From positions 27,925,592 to 27,945,591 of the forward strand of contig NC_135554.1 of the NCBI RefSeq assembly GCF_964340395.1: a stretch of 20,000 nucleotides of DNA, given 5' to 3'. Each line of letters begins with the position of its first letter. The stretch's first letter is position 1. Shown here one piece after another: positions 1 through 16,060 of this stretch. The notes under the pieces are model-generated. The model searched no databases. It had not been told where the DNA came from and saw nothing but the letters and a program-made list of their open reading frames with translations. Position numbers and translations under genes: made by a program. Source of the stretch: Glandiceps talaboti (Eukaryota > Hemichordata > Enteropneusta > Spengelidae).

Positions 1-1450
1 TGGTTTCTCGTACTTTGTGATCATCGGCACCTTATGGTCTACCATTATTAAGTTTTGAAATTAGTATCTAAATTGTCATGAGCACAAGATTGAATGTTTT
101 GGGGCCATATATTTTAAAATTTTAAAATGAATATTCACCCATCTTGTGTTATCACGATTACATTTATTGAAACTACGCTTGCCAGTTAATTTGATAACAG
201 GGGTCTAATATAGTACATGCCTCTACTGAAATTGATGCACCATGGGTAAATTGAAGGACTATGTTCTATTACTCTATCATATTCTTTCTATGATTTATCA
301 GCCAGTGAATCTTGAATTCTGATAACTGTGTAAGTCTGTCATTCATTTTGTATGTGGTAAAGCCACTCATGAATCCATGATATTTCTATCAATTTAGAAG
401 GTGACCGTCCTGTTCTCACCGGCACATTGTTTAAATATATGCCGGACAAAGTTAAACAAATCATGAAACTGATATCTCATAGAAGATGACCAATAATAGC
501 GCATACGGAGTATGCCCTTAATAATTTCCCTCTACCAATCATACTAATTTGTCTTGTCAAATACTAATTACATTCAAATTCAATATCTTGCTTCTTCAAT
601 GTAATAGAAACCATGACTAACCCTACAACGAAGTTCAAATATAATGGTTTAATTGATTCTTTATCAAATCATTGGTAGAAATGTGAATCGAACACTGAAG
701 CGACTTTAAACATACAATCTACAAGACAGATGACTCAGGATTGACTTCTGCAGACACTGACATTTGAAAGCTGGGAACATATACGCTAGCGCTGTCTGTG
801 AACGTCTACCTTCATTGAACCAAAGGAATGAGAGACCCCATTTGATTATAGTGAGATTTCGTGACGTGATCACGTCTTTAGAGAGAAAAATCACTGCGAT
901 AGGAGTTCCTTAAATAGTATTAATATCAAGTGTAACTTGTAAATAAGTTATGAGGATAAGACTTCAAGGATGAAATATAATACAGTTGTTTAGCGAATGA
1001 AGGTATTTATATATTGTACAGCGTAGTACGGGCAGTATACATTTCAGTTCATACGGCACACCCTGCCTATATTCGAAAGCAGCAGTCTCTTTTGTATATA
1101 TGGCCTGAGCACCATGAAATTACTTGCTATTGAGTTTCTATTGTCTTGTCTTTTTTAAGGCGCGTTTAGGTCTTTTATTACTGCAAAAGCCCTTTCAGAC
1201 ATTCGCTAATCTTTTCAGTAGATATTTCCAAGCCACCTCAGCATTGCATAGATTGTTCAGAAACATACCAGCCTTTCCGTTTTGCACAGGTCAACATACT
1301 TTTAGTGTCTGTTCACTGTACTTTTGATAATAATTGTACTACTTCTTGTATATCCTCCTCTTACTCTCCCAACTGGACGGCGACACACTAATCATGCTAA
1401 TCGTTTCTCACCCGAACAAAACTCCTCCTTGGTTTGCTAGTTTTATAGCC
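1..1450. other. Left edge, no gene recognised
   Basis: AT-rich sequence. Part of it (from about 190) belongs to the diverged duplication copy A and should be intron 1 of gene A. The open frames at 706-894 and 1124-1327 are short, lack features, and I could not find matching frames in copy B. Confidence 0.4.
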
Positions 1451-1620
1451 TTCAAGTCCTTAATTTACAAGTGACATTGGATATAGAAAGTAAGGTATAT
1501 ATAGCAGCCCCATTCAAGTCCTTAATTTACAACTGACATTGGATATAGAAAGTAAGGTATAGCTGCCCCATTCAACAAAAACTGTAAGGCTTATAGTACA
1601 TATTCAACAAAAACTAATAG
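1451..1620. repeat. 62-bp tandem duplication and short repeats
   Basis: TTCAAGTCCTTAATTTACAA with the following GACATTGGATATAGAAAGTA occurs at 1451 and again at 1513, nearly identical, period 62 bp. It is followed by two copies of ATTCAACAAAAACT (near 1572 and 1603). Noncoding. Confidence 0.8.
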
Positions 1621-1699
1621 AAATGAACGGCCTAAGATGTGGGATTATCTTTTTTTCATCATTGTGTACCTCATTATATAGTTTGAAAGAAATTTGATA

Positions 1700-1806
1700 A
1701 TATAGAGGTTCTGAGTCTGTTTCTTACAGTATACAATATAGAGAGGTTCTAAGTCTGTTCCTTATAGTACACAATATATAGAGGTTCTAAGTCTGTTCCT
1801 TACAGC
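1700..1806. repeat. 38-bp satellite, three copies in duplication copy A
   Basis: Three units of ACAATATAGAGAGGTTCTAA followed by GTCTGTTCCTTACAGT, the same unit that forms the large array at 11906-13216 in copy B. This small block probably represents the ancestral state before expansion in copy B. Confidence 0.85.
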
Positions 1807-2771
1807 AACCAATGATTTGAAATACAAATTTTAGCAGATCGAAGTAATATGCAAACCTCTGTTATCAACTTCGATTTGTTTTGCACGAATCAACATGAAT
1901 TAATGTCATTGTTAGATTATTTCTGATATCTTACTTTTTTTGTTCTAAGACAAGTTTTAGTTATGAAAAGCACAAACAATTTAAAGTCAAGTTGGAATGC
2001 GGGTATTTATGGGAAATCATATGACAAATAACGTAGTTCGTGTTGATCTTTGATCCCTGGAGCAAAGTGGTCAATGAATACAACTTGATATCGACTCGAG
2101 AGTTCATAGGGTCAAATCTATTGTCAGGCCGAATACCAAGGCTTATTACTGTCTGTTTCACTCACAAAACGAATGGGAATATTGCGTATCCTGGAGCGAT
2201 GACTAGAAAAGTTGGAAATATTTCAAATTACTCGCACGGCACCTACAGGTGTTATGCTTTGCTGAAGCTGGCCAACTCAGGCAAAGACTCGACTTTGAAC
2301 TGATATGACTTTAAAAGTTTTGAGAGTGTCACACCGATATGATAGCAAGCACGGTGTAATGTTGACCCAATCTAAAAGGGACACTGTGGAACGTACATTA
2401 TACGGTGTGTCCTTCTGTGAATGCTGGCTTGGCTAGATATAGGGTGGATCGTATCTTACAGCCTATCTCGAGTGCAAACGTCACAATATGTAGATGAAAT
2501 ATTCTTGTTAGCGGTTTTGGTCCTTGTGATCATGAAAAGGTCTCCTAACTTAAGCTTTGTCTCCATATCATATGTTCATAGACAAGATGCTGAACTTGCA
2601 CTGTAATCTCTCCGTACCAATTTGTGAATCTTTATTAAAGGACCGATCATCATGTCAATGCAATTCTTTTCAACTTTCAAATTACTCACATGTTGTAACT
2701 AATGACCTGTGTCATTTAGCTTCAGTAATTCAGACGCACAACATAACAATTGATATTAAACTAGTACAATT

Positions 2772-2898
2772 TTTGTCATAAAACCTTAGCATTTGGTCTT
2801 ATGACCAGTAATGTGTGTGTTTCGAACAAGGGTTGTGTGTGTTTCAAACACGAATTGTGTGCGTCTCAAACACCCAGATGATAAGGTTTTATGACAAA
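2772..2898. mobile_element. MITE-like element with 21-bp terminal inverted repeats
   Basis: TTTGTCATAAAACCTTAGCAT at the left pairs with the inverse at 2878-2898 with one mismatch in 21. The interior holds three roughly 22-bp direct repeats built on GTGTGTGTTTC-AA and a small palindrome GGTCTTATGACC. There is no coding sequence and no clear target-site duplication. The block is missing from the paralogous position in copy B. Superfamily not assignable. Confidence 0.6.
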
Positions 2899-3055
2899 GA
2901 GTGTAAGTACATTCATTGTGAAAGAGGAAAAGCTAGACAAGGCAAAGTGGGCGAACAAAAAAAATTACAATAATTAATAGACAATGAACTTGATATTCCA
3001 ACATAACCTCGATAGATGACAATATAGGTAGAAGTAAAATAGTGTTGTAAAACAA

Positions 3056-3969
3056 CTATTATATTATACCAGTATATTGATGGTGGAAATCGAGGGATCT
3101 GATTGGTCTAGACATCGAACTAGCGCGTCTAAAACGAGTGATAATGCACTGCTGGTACGATAATGCACTGCTGGCACGCGTCCAAATTTTGTTCGTCTAC
3201 GAGCGTTGAGTTGTAGTCCGCCGTGATACTGATAGTGAACTCTTCGAATTGTCAGAGGAGGATTTTCTCTCAATGAGACAATATTTTATGAGAAATTATT
3301 GAAGGAAATTTCGAAAGCAACCAAGTCATCGCGTATTTGTTCAAATCATCGCCTACTACATGTACTAAGGTCAAGGCATGCCCGAAATCGGTCCCACCTC
3401 GGCGCGGCGCGGCCAGTTGGAGTGGAAACATTGGTGAGCTGTCCTGTCCTGTCATAAAAATGAAGCAAGTGAAAGAACTTACACTGGCCGACTTACCATT
3501 AATCTAAACTTCATAGAAATTTTTCTGGGATCCTGTCCTAGAGTATCAGTCATCAATCCGAGAGGGAAATCCTCAACCCCGAAAATCTACTGACGTAACT
3601 TCCAGTAATATAAATACATTGTAAATATCAACCTGTCTATCACTTCACCGAGTCGCGAATTCGGCCGGGAACGATCGAAGCATGCTGTATTCAATAAACC
3701 ACTTCAAGTTTATACCTTGAGTCAAACAGGTTGTTTATTCATCACTGTGCACTTTTAATGAGCCGATCAATGTACAGATTATCCCTAGAAACGATTCGCA
3801 GGTAAAATAAATCCAGTCGCTGCACGACGTTCACGTTGAGGCCAAGATCAGCTGTCTTGAAAGCAGCGTTATTGTTATGCAAATTAGCCACAGGGGCGCA
3901 TATGAAACGAGAAAACGTTAGTTCTTATCTTGTTTCCGATATTTTCAATATACTGGTATAATATAATAG
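3056..3969. mobile_element. 914-bp non-autonomous DNA transposon with perfect 25-bp TIRs
   Basis: Positions 3056-3080 and 3945-3969 are perfect inverted copies over 25 bp (starting CTATTATATTATACCAG). The interior is less AT-rich than its surroundings, with a CpG-rich patch at 3396-3413 and a 19-bp direct repeat at 3140-3177. No convincing transposase is visible, and the minus-strand open frames (3064-3273 and 3270-3455) resemble nothing I know. The element lies in a 1.06-kb block absent from copy B, so it inserted after the duplication or was lost there. It abuts the fold-back element directly. No target-site duplication is clear and the superfamily is unknown. Confidence 0.65.
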
Positions 3970-4110
3970 CGATAAACCACCCCCTGGGGAAGGTATACCA
4001 CTCGGTTTTGACCAGTGAACTCAATATATGCACTCGCTATCGCTCGTGCATATATTTCGTTCACTGGTCAAAACCTCTTGGTATACCATCCCCAGGGGGT
4101 GGTTTATTGC
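3969..4110. mobile_element. Fold-back MITE / long hairpin, 65-bp arms
   Basis: Arms at 3969-4033 and 4046-4110 pair at 58 of 65 positions around a 12-nt loop. The ends read GCGATAAACCACCCCCTGGG and, inverted, GCAATAAACCACCCCCTGGG. It is absent from copy B. It lies in gene A's intron 1 with only 16 bp between its edge and the GT donor, so a nascent transcript would fold into a long stem next to the splice site. The plus-strand open frame across it (3930-4331) is a by-product of the palindrome. Confidence 0.8.
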
Positions 4111-4127
4111 TTAAATATAACACTTAC

Positions 4128-4130
4128 CAT
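4128..4130 (-). CDS. Gene A exon 1, coding part: initiator codon of a partial paralogue of gene B
   Basis: The minus strand reads GATATTAACATG|GTAAGTG, the same start-codon-at-donor arrangement as gene B. It sits in a copy of the same block, with a conserved promoter-like segment upstream and conserved intron 1 sequence downstream. By the offset between copies, exon 2 of this paralogue should lie left of position 1, so only the first exon is in the window. B has Met-Asn-Met where A has Ile-Asn-Met, so A has a single start codon. Whether gene A is intact cannot be judged here. Two insertions sit in its intron 1 right after the donor. Confidence 0.4.
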
Positions 4131-4177
4131 GTTAATATCTTTCTAAATTGGACAGTGGACAACAACTTTAATAGTGT

Positions 4178-4345
4178 GTGGAGTGGGCTAGGTTGCCAGG
4201 ATAGTAATATTCCCAGGGTAAAGGGCAATGGCCTCAACTTCAAGCTGGAAGCAAAAAATGAGGTCGATCAGCCAATACTGTGCCTTGGCACTATACAGCA
4301 AGTAAACACTACCAAACTTGAAATGAATTGACTGTTAGAAGAAAG
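4178..4345 (-). promoter_or_regulatory. Putative promoter and 5'UTR region of gene A
   Basis: Paralogous to 14510-14670, with shared blocks (plus strand) GTGGGCTAGGTTGC, GGATAGTAATATTC and a 24-bp identity at 4254-4277 that includes an inverted CCAAT box. Sequence further upstream (beyond about 4370) no longer aligns to the other copy. The distance from the identical block to the ATG is about 124 bp here and 143 bp in copy B. Confidence 0.35.
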
Positions 4346-4369
4346 ACATTGTTCTGTTGCAGCCAGCCA

Positions 4370-5450
4370 TGTAGTTCTTGTTAAACTTAAAATGACTTTA
4401 TTCACCGAAGTTATAATACAAACTCATTTGATTGTCGAGAAGTGCGTGTATTAAAGCAATATATTGAGCAATCTTTTGTCAAAGGTAACAGTTAGTGGAA
4501 AATCAGATATTTCATATCAAATTACGAACGGCATTGTTGAAGGTGAGTCAGAATGTGTTTGCATTTGTTCGCTCGCGCGTTTGCGCTGCCAGTGTGTGAG
4601 GGTTGACGCGTGACGGTGGGATTGCATATGTGTGTGTCTGTGTATGTGTGTGCTCAGCAAGATAATATCCGACCTCCACTAGTACTGTTATTAATGATCC
4701 CTGCACAGACGTTAGACGGGTAATAAAGACTGTTTCATCATTCAAAAAGCATGCGTATATGATGCACCATTTACCACGCACTTGGCTAGTAGATAGAGGT
4801 AACTTGGCAGCAATAATAGTACATCATGTTCGTTGCATCCAAGTCGTTTCATTTCATCATGCCAGTCGCCATTAACATACCTACCTCAATTGTACGACCA
4901 TGACCCAAAGTGTCCATGTCTCGTTCGTTCGCAGAGTCACAGTGTCAAAACTTCAGAATATGTTATATTCAAAATTTAATCACGAGCTGTAATCATAGTC
5001 TACATGGTTATAACAAACCGTCGCCATTTCAAGTAAGGGGATTTAGAGGAAAAATGATTTGTCAAATTATGAAAATTTGTACAGAGCTCAGCAGTATATA
5101 TTTACAATCAATGTGTGCATATTTACTTGACAATACATTACAAATACTGTGACTGAGCACATGCGCAGTCCGAGAATATTCGTTTGCTCCTCCTAGGCTG
5201 TTGCACTCTGACGATGGCTTGAGAATACCTGTCCAATACTCACTATACTCGCTGACGCAGTTTTCGAACAGGGTCATGTTATTCGACGATAATTACTATT
5301 GGATAAACACTGCAAAAAAGTAACACCCATCATTGCTGCTAAGACATTTTCCTTAGGGTCTTATTCAACAGGGTTTATAGTCAGAAATAACTTAAAAGTT
5401 CGTGATTACGTAGTCCTCTAATTTATAACCTCACATTTATGACTTTAATA
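4370..5450. other. Unassigned sequence upstream of gene A
   Basis: No gene, RNA or convincing splice pair recognised. There is a CpG-containing patch at 4568-4615 and a short degenerate TG-rich run at 4628-4653. The short open frames here (4548-4781, 4910-5152, 5062-5277) look like chance. Confidence 0.4.
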
Positions 5451-6320
5451 GTAATCGGACGACAGTATTAGTAATCGGACGACAGTATTGGTAATCGGAC
5501 GACAGTATTGGTAATCGGACGACAGTATTAGTAATCGGACGACAGTATTGGTAATCGGACGACAGTATTAGTAATCGGACGACAGTATTGGTAATCGGAC
5601 GACAGTATTAGTAATCGGACGACAGTATTGGTAATCGGACGACAGTATTGGTAATCGGACGACAGTATTAGTAATCGGACGACAGTATTGGTAATCGGAC
5701 GACAGTATTAGTAATCGGACGACAGTATTGGTAATCGGACGACAGTATTAGTAATCGGACGACAGTATTGGTAATCGGACGACAGTATTGGTAATCGGAC
5801 GACAGTATTGGTAATCGGACGACAGTATTGGTAATCGGACGACAGTATTAGTAATCGGACGACAGTATTGGTAATCGGACGACAGTATTAGTAATCGGAC
5901 GACAGTATTGGTAATCGGACGACAGTATTAGTAATCGGACGACAGTATTGGTAATCGGACGACAGTATTGGTAATCGGACGACAGTATTAGTAATCGGAC
6001 GACAGTATTGGTAATCGGACGACAGTATTGGTAATCGGACGACAGTATTAGTAATCGGACGACAGTATTGGTAATCGGACGACAGTATTGGTAATCGGAC
6101 GACAGTATTAGTAATCGGACGACAGTATTAGTAATCGGACGACAGTATTGGTAATCGGACGACAGTATTAGTAATCGGACGACAGTATTAGTAATCGGAC
6201 GACAGTATTAGTAATCGGACGACAGTATTAGTAATCGGACGACAGTATTAGTAATCGGACGACAGTATTGGTAATCGGACGGCAGTATTAGTAATCGGAC
6301 GACAGTATTGGTAATCGGAC
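5451..6320. repeat. 20-bp minisatellite, about 43.5 copies
   Basis: The unit GTAATCGGACGACAGTATTR repeats with exact 20-bp spacing for 870 bp. Almost every difference is A or G at the last base; the one other change I saw is GGCAG for GACAG near 6281. Each unit carries two CpG sites, giving a dense CpG block in an AT-rich setting. The homogeneity implies recent expansion or conversion. It lies between the 3' end of gene B and the promoter of gene A, with no coding potential. Confidence 0.98.
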
Positions 6321-7517
6321 ACCAACTTCAACGCCGATTTACGTATTTGTCACGTAAATTATGAATTTCGCCAAGCCGTTTAATTTCAATATTTTGAATA
6401 TTTAAATATTTGTCAAAAACATTGGTATCGTGGTATTTTAATCACCGTTACACTTAAGTTGATTGTTTTTGCAAAGGAATTATCATGAACACTGTCCTAC
6501 TACCGAATTCGACCCCGGGATTCGATCACAGTTCATTCATGGCACCGATTAAGGGCAGTCTATGTCTTGGGCGCGCAAACGTGAACACTGTTCTAAGACA
6601 CTTCTTTGCTCTATACTAGATACGTACGGTATTTTCGTTTAAAAACACACAAATATTTTATGGAAGATGTCACCTAGTTTGAACTGGGCACTGGGAGAAA
6701 ACTATGAATGAGATATTTGTAGATTTAAATAAGAGCGAAATGATATTCACGTGATTTTGAAACATCTCCGCATATTTTGCTTTAGCGAAAACACTGACAA
6801 CTACGATGCGTCAGTGTTGTTGTTACGTACGGTAACTTTGTGATCTCTGAAATTAGTGCTCTCAAAACTGATATCACAAAATTAGTGTTGGATCAAACTT
6901 TAGTATCGCCTGATCTTTCGTACGAATGCTTGAGCATGACAATTTGACAGTTCCGGAGAAAACAGTGAGGACGACTCGATATCTGCCCCAAAACAGAGTC
7001 TGTCCGAAAACTGCGACAGTGAGTATTGTTAGTTTCTCGTTTGGTCAAAGCTCCCAGATTTCAAACTGTTTGCACTTCGCAGCTTGGTAATCTGGTTAAC
7101 CATACTTCTTTTAAATTTGCGCCTTTAAATCATTACAGTACCAAATTTAGTGACTGACAGGTGTAGCAGATTGCAGTAACTACGACTTCAACGCCGACTG
7201 CTCCTGATTCGAGTGGTCATAATAACGTTTATTGAAGAACTAGAAAAACTAACACTTCACATTTCTTCAACTTCTTGCAAAAACTACCATTATATAACGT
7301 AACTAATTATAAAAGAGTGCATGACATCATGAATAACAATGAGTTACTTTGCTCCCGCTAAGTCTTATTTGGGCGCTATTTGCGCGTGCTCTCCGTCTGC
7401 TCTCGCAGTCGAATTTCATGTTTTGTGCAACCTTATATCCAAACATCAAGAACAAAACAGAACATATATATACAAATAAAGTATAATTAATGATAAAATG
7501 AAATGTTTCCATAGAGT
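6321..7517. other. Unassigned intergenic sequence
   Basis: No gene recognised. It contains a small perfect inverted repeat, AACACTGAC ... GTCAGTGTT (about 6787-6815, 11-nt loop), and ACTTCAACGCCGA at about 7187, which resembles the sequence right after the 20-bp array (about 6325). The minus-strand open frame at 7327-7512 has no recognisable features. Confidence 0.4.
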
Positions 7518-7523
7518 TTTATT
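7518..7523 (-). terminator. Candidate poly(A) signal of gene B (AATAAA)
   Basis: TTTATT on the plus strand reads AATAAA on the gene's strand, about 615 bp past the stop codon. I found no canonical AATAAA or ATTAAA closer; the nearest weaker variant, TATAAA, is near 7968. Such a hexamer is common by chance in AT-rich DNA. Confidence 0.25.
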
Positions 7524-7589
7524 TCTCTCTATTCAGCATCCAAGAGCAGGTAATAAGTGTTAGCTTCATATTGCAAATAAACGTATAAT

Positions 7590-7665
7590 GCTACTTCCGT
7601 CTTCGGCAGGAAGGATACCCCCTATGAAACACCTCCACCCCGCAACTGTGGCCGCCATGTTACCC
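7590..7665. promoter_or_regulatory. Promoter-like patch with ETS-like and YY1-like motifs
   Basis: ACTTCCG at 7593-7599 resembles an ETS site, and GGCCGCCATGTT at 7650-7661 is the inverse of the YY1 consensus AANATGGCGGC. These pair at many animal housekeeping promoters. The ATG in the YY1-like site opens only an 11-codon frame, and I found no downstream gene. It lies in or just beyond gene B's predicted 3'UTR, so it may be chance. Confidence 0.2.
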
Positions 7666-8137
7666 TTTCCGTTTTGTTTTCTTTCTCCTTAAGATGCCCA
7701 GTCTCAAAACACTTAGAGGGTACACTGATGAGCTAATTCTAATACTATAATACTATAACTAAGGTCAAAAGTGACACATACTTATTAATATCTAGGTCAA
7801 GGTCAAGAATTAACACAGTAGAATTATTACAAAAATAAGATTATATTTGGACGGTGCTAGGGTACATGTTTGGGATTTACCATCACAACTGTGTTGTGTA
7901 TTATACGAGGTGATGTAATTTTGGTATATTAGCCAATAGTTATCATTTGATAATAAAATAAGACGTGTTTTATAACTATTGTTAAGGATAAACCCGAGAC
8001 ATGACAGAGTGAGGTACGTCAGTTGCTGGTCGCCCGAGCTGAGCCACAATATTTTCAGAGAAACCCTACGGATATCCTGCTAATCCTTGCGAGGTCTACC
8101 CGGCGTGAGTGTGACGCATGTCCCCAGCAGGTGTCTA

Positions 8138-14448
<6,311 letters not shown>

Positions 14449-14509
14449 ATCTTTCTTAATTTGATTGTCCGTACAACTATACCCTGGCTGTCAGTGGACA
14501 GAAACTTAG

Positions 14510-14670
14510 TATGTGGCGTGGGCTAGGTTGCGTGGATAGTAATATTCAATGTGAATGGTTCCAACAGCTCTAGGCAAACAAGCCAAAAATGAGGTCGATC
14601 AGCCAATAGGGTGCCTAGGTGCACACAAAGAAAAACTGCCAAACCTGGAAATAAATTGTCTGTTAAGGAT
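14510..14670 (-). promoter_or_regulatory. Putative promoter and 5'UTR region of gene B
   Basis: This stretch upstream of the start codon is the best-conserved part of the duplication shared with 4178-4345. A 24-bp segment at 14585-14608 is identical to 4254-4277 and contains a CCAAT pentamer (plus strand GCCAAT at 14602-14607, so an inverted CCAAT box for this gene). Nearer the gene, GTGGGCTAGGTTGC and GGATAGTAATATTC (plus strand) are also shared. I see no TATA box at an expected place. The start site probably lies between the CCAAT block and the ATG, about 140 bp downstream. The promoter role is inferred from position and conservation. Confidence 0.4.
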
Positions 14671-15183
14671 ATTGTTGAGATGCAGCCAACCAATTCAGTA
14701 CACCCTGTATAACATGACATAAGTTCTGGTCATTTATTTTTAAATTCAAATCATGTACACTTGTTTGTTCCAAGTAACAATAGCCGGACAATCACAATTA
14801 TCAATCTGATTAAAGTCTGATGTAGTGAACTCGGCACGATTTATTTATTACCTTCTACTTTTATCGTCATTTGTTCTTTTTTTTGTTCTGTGAGCGCCTG
14901 ATAACTACATGACAATACCAGATGTAAACTGAATGTCTTCCGTAAGGGCAAAGTTTTGAGATTGTCGTTCCTACGGACAATTGTCGGAATACAACAGAAC
15001 ATATGTAATCAGTTATTTTTTCTCATTGATTGCTATTTGCTCATTGCTGTTAGTGATCTCCTGGCCAACCACAACATGTACTGAGACATTTGTTGAGAAT
15101 GTAAAAAAAATAAGCGCATCGTCGTACCACTTTAGACAACATTTCCTGACGAGAAACTATTTTTTCCTTTTTAGTGGCCTACA

Positions 15184-15790
15184 AAAATATGCCAATAATT
15201 TATTAAAACTAAAAGCTACATCAATAATATTTTCAGAACAGGTGTGCTTTGGTATCGCAAATGTGTGTACCAAGTTATAATGAATTTGAAGTGTGCATTC
15301 TTGAGATATAGCCTAATTACCGAAAATCATTAATTACGTAAATTGCTCATTACTATTCACGGGATTTTTACCAAAACCTAATCAAGTCTTGCCATTACCC
15401 TACGGAATACGTCTTCAAAATTTCGTTTGAATTGAGCAAGCCGTTATGGAGAAAACGATGACACAGAGCCTTTAATGTCCATGACGATCGTGTGTACAAT
15501 GTACCTAAAATATACCAATAACTTATTAAAACTACAAGCTACATTAGTAATATTTTCAGGACAGGTGTGCTTTGGTATCGCAAATGTGTGTACCAAGTTA
15601 TAATGAATTTAAAGCGTGCATTCTTGAGATATAGCCTAATTACCGAAAATAATTAATTACGTAAATTGCTCATTAATATTCACGGGATTTTTACCGAAAC
15701 CTAATCAAGTCTTGCCATTATCCTACGGAATATGTCTTCAAAATTTCGTTTGAATTGAGCAAGCCGTTATGGAGAAAACGATGACATAGA
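15184..15790. repeat. 323-bp direct duplication within E1
   Basis: The segment from 15184 to about 15468 is repeated almost exactly from 15507 to about 15787. The copies end GATGACACAGAGCC and GATGACATAGACAGAC; the first is followed by about 38 bp of unique sequence, the second by the microsatellite. Confidence 0.85.
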
Positions 15791-15905
15791 CAGACAGACA
15801 CACATACATACATACATACATACATACATACATACATACATACATACATACATACATACATACATACATACAGACACACAGACACACACACAGACACACA
15901 GACTT
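15788..15905. repeat. (ACAT)n microsatellite flanked by (ACAG)n
   Basis: ACAG and ACAC units, then about 17 ACAT units to about 15872, then CAGACACA units. The 67- and 74-codon minus-strand frames here are repeat translations. Confidence 0.97.
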
Positions 15906-16060
15906 CCACCCATAAATACATCTCTTCCTTACAGAAGAAAAAACTAGGAGAAATCGCACCAAGTTCCCTACATCAGATTTTAATCAGATTGATATAAAGT
16001 ATGTGGTTGTCCGGTTACTGCTACTTGGGAGAAACAAGTGTATATGATTTGAATAAAATA

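Larger units (their letters stand above)
190..4370. repeat. Segmental duplication, copy A (partner 11590-14700)
   Basis: Colinear landmarks match copy B. CATGGGTAAATTG at about 241 matches 11636, and the 38-bp satellite units at 1700-1806 match 11906-13216. ATAACGTAGTTC with GAGAGTTCATAGGGTC at 2030-2115 matches 13870-13945. AGGCAAAGTGG with the following AT-rich stretch at 2938-3045 matches 14314-14415, and CTTACCATGTT with the promoter block at 4123-4345 matches 14435-14665. Between the landmarks the copies have diverged and differ by insertions, and about 300-1650 is hard to align by eye. Same orientation, offset about 10.3-11.4 kb, so this is an old tandem duplication. Confidence 0.7.
14921..15905 (+). 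mobile_element. Helitron-like satellite element E1
   Basis: It starts with CCAGATGTAAACTGAATGTC and the imperfect hairpin CTTCCGTAAGGG, closely matching the start of E2 at 16061. Core sequence follows: GGACAGGTGTGCTTTGGTAT ... GAGATATAGCCTAATTACCG ... AATTACGTAAATTGCTCATTA. Then come a segment ending GAGAAAACGATGACA and a microsatellite. The core region is present twice at a 323-bp offset. A hairpin end, short tandem cores and a tetranucleotide run match the known layout of bivalve 'pearl' and HINE-type non-autonomous Helitrons; family membership is inferred. No protein is encoded. Confidence 0.45.

Noticed and set aside
2040-2303. 87-codon plus-strand open frame
   Set aside because: The homologous stretch in copy B (about 13880-14120) carries stops and indels in this frame, so it is not conserved as protein.
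3930-4331. 133-codon plus-strand open frame, the longest in the window
   Set aside because: It runs through the fold-back element and the promoter-like block, starts at a TTG with no ATG support, and the matching region of copy B has no corresponding frame.
5451-6320. CRISPR-like array
   Set aside because: Units are directly adjacent with no variable spacers, and the context is eukaryotic; it is a minisatellite.
7504-7555. Possible 13-bp microexon on the plus strand (CTCTATTCAG, 13 bp, GTAATAAG)
   Set aside because: Both sites look good, but no neighbouring plus-strand exons were found, and such pairs occur by chance.
8060-8092. Alternative exon after exon 3 (acceptor CCGTAG, open 24 codons)
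   Set aside because: The phase does not match the exon 3 donor at 8313 and gives an immediate stop when joined, whereas exon 3 already ends in a plausible anchor and TAA.
14981-15280. 99-codon plus-strand frame with a hydrophobic start
   Set aside because: It begins at TTG, its second half lies in the repeated core of E1, and the same core in other copies is not open.
15718-15962. Two overlapping minus-strand frames rich in Cys-Met-Tyr-Val
   Set aside because: Translations of the (ACAT)n/(ACAG)n microsatellite.
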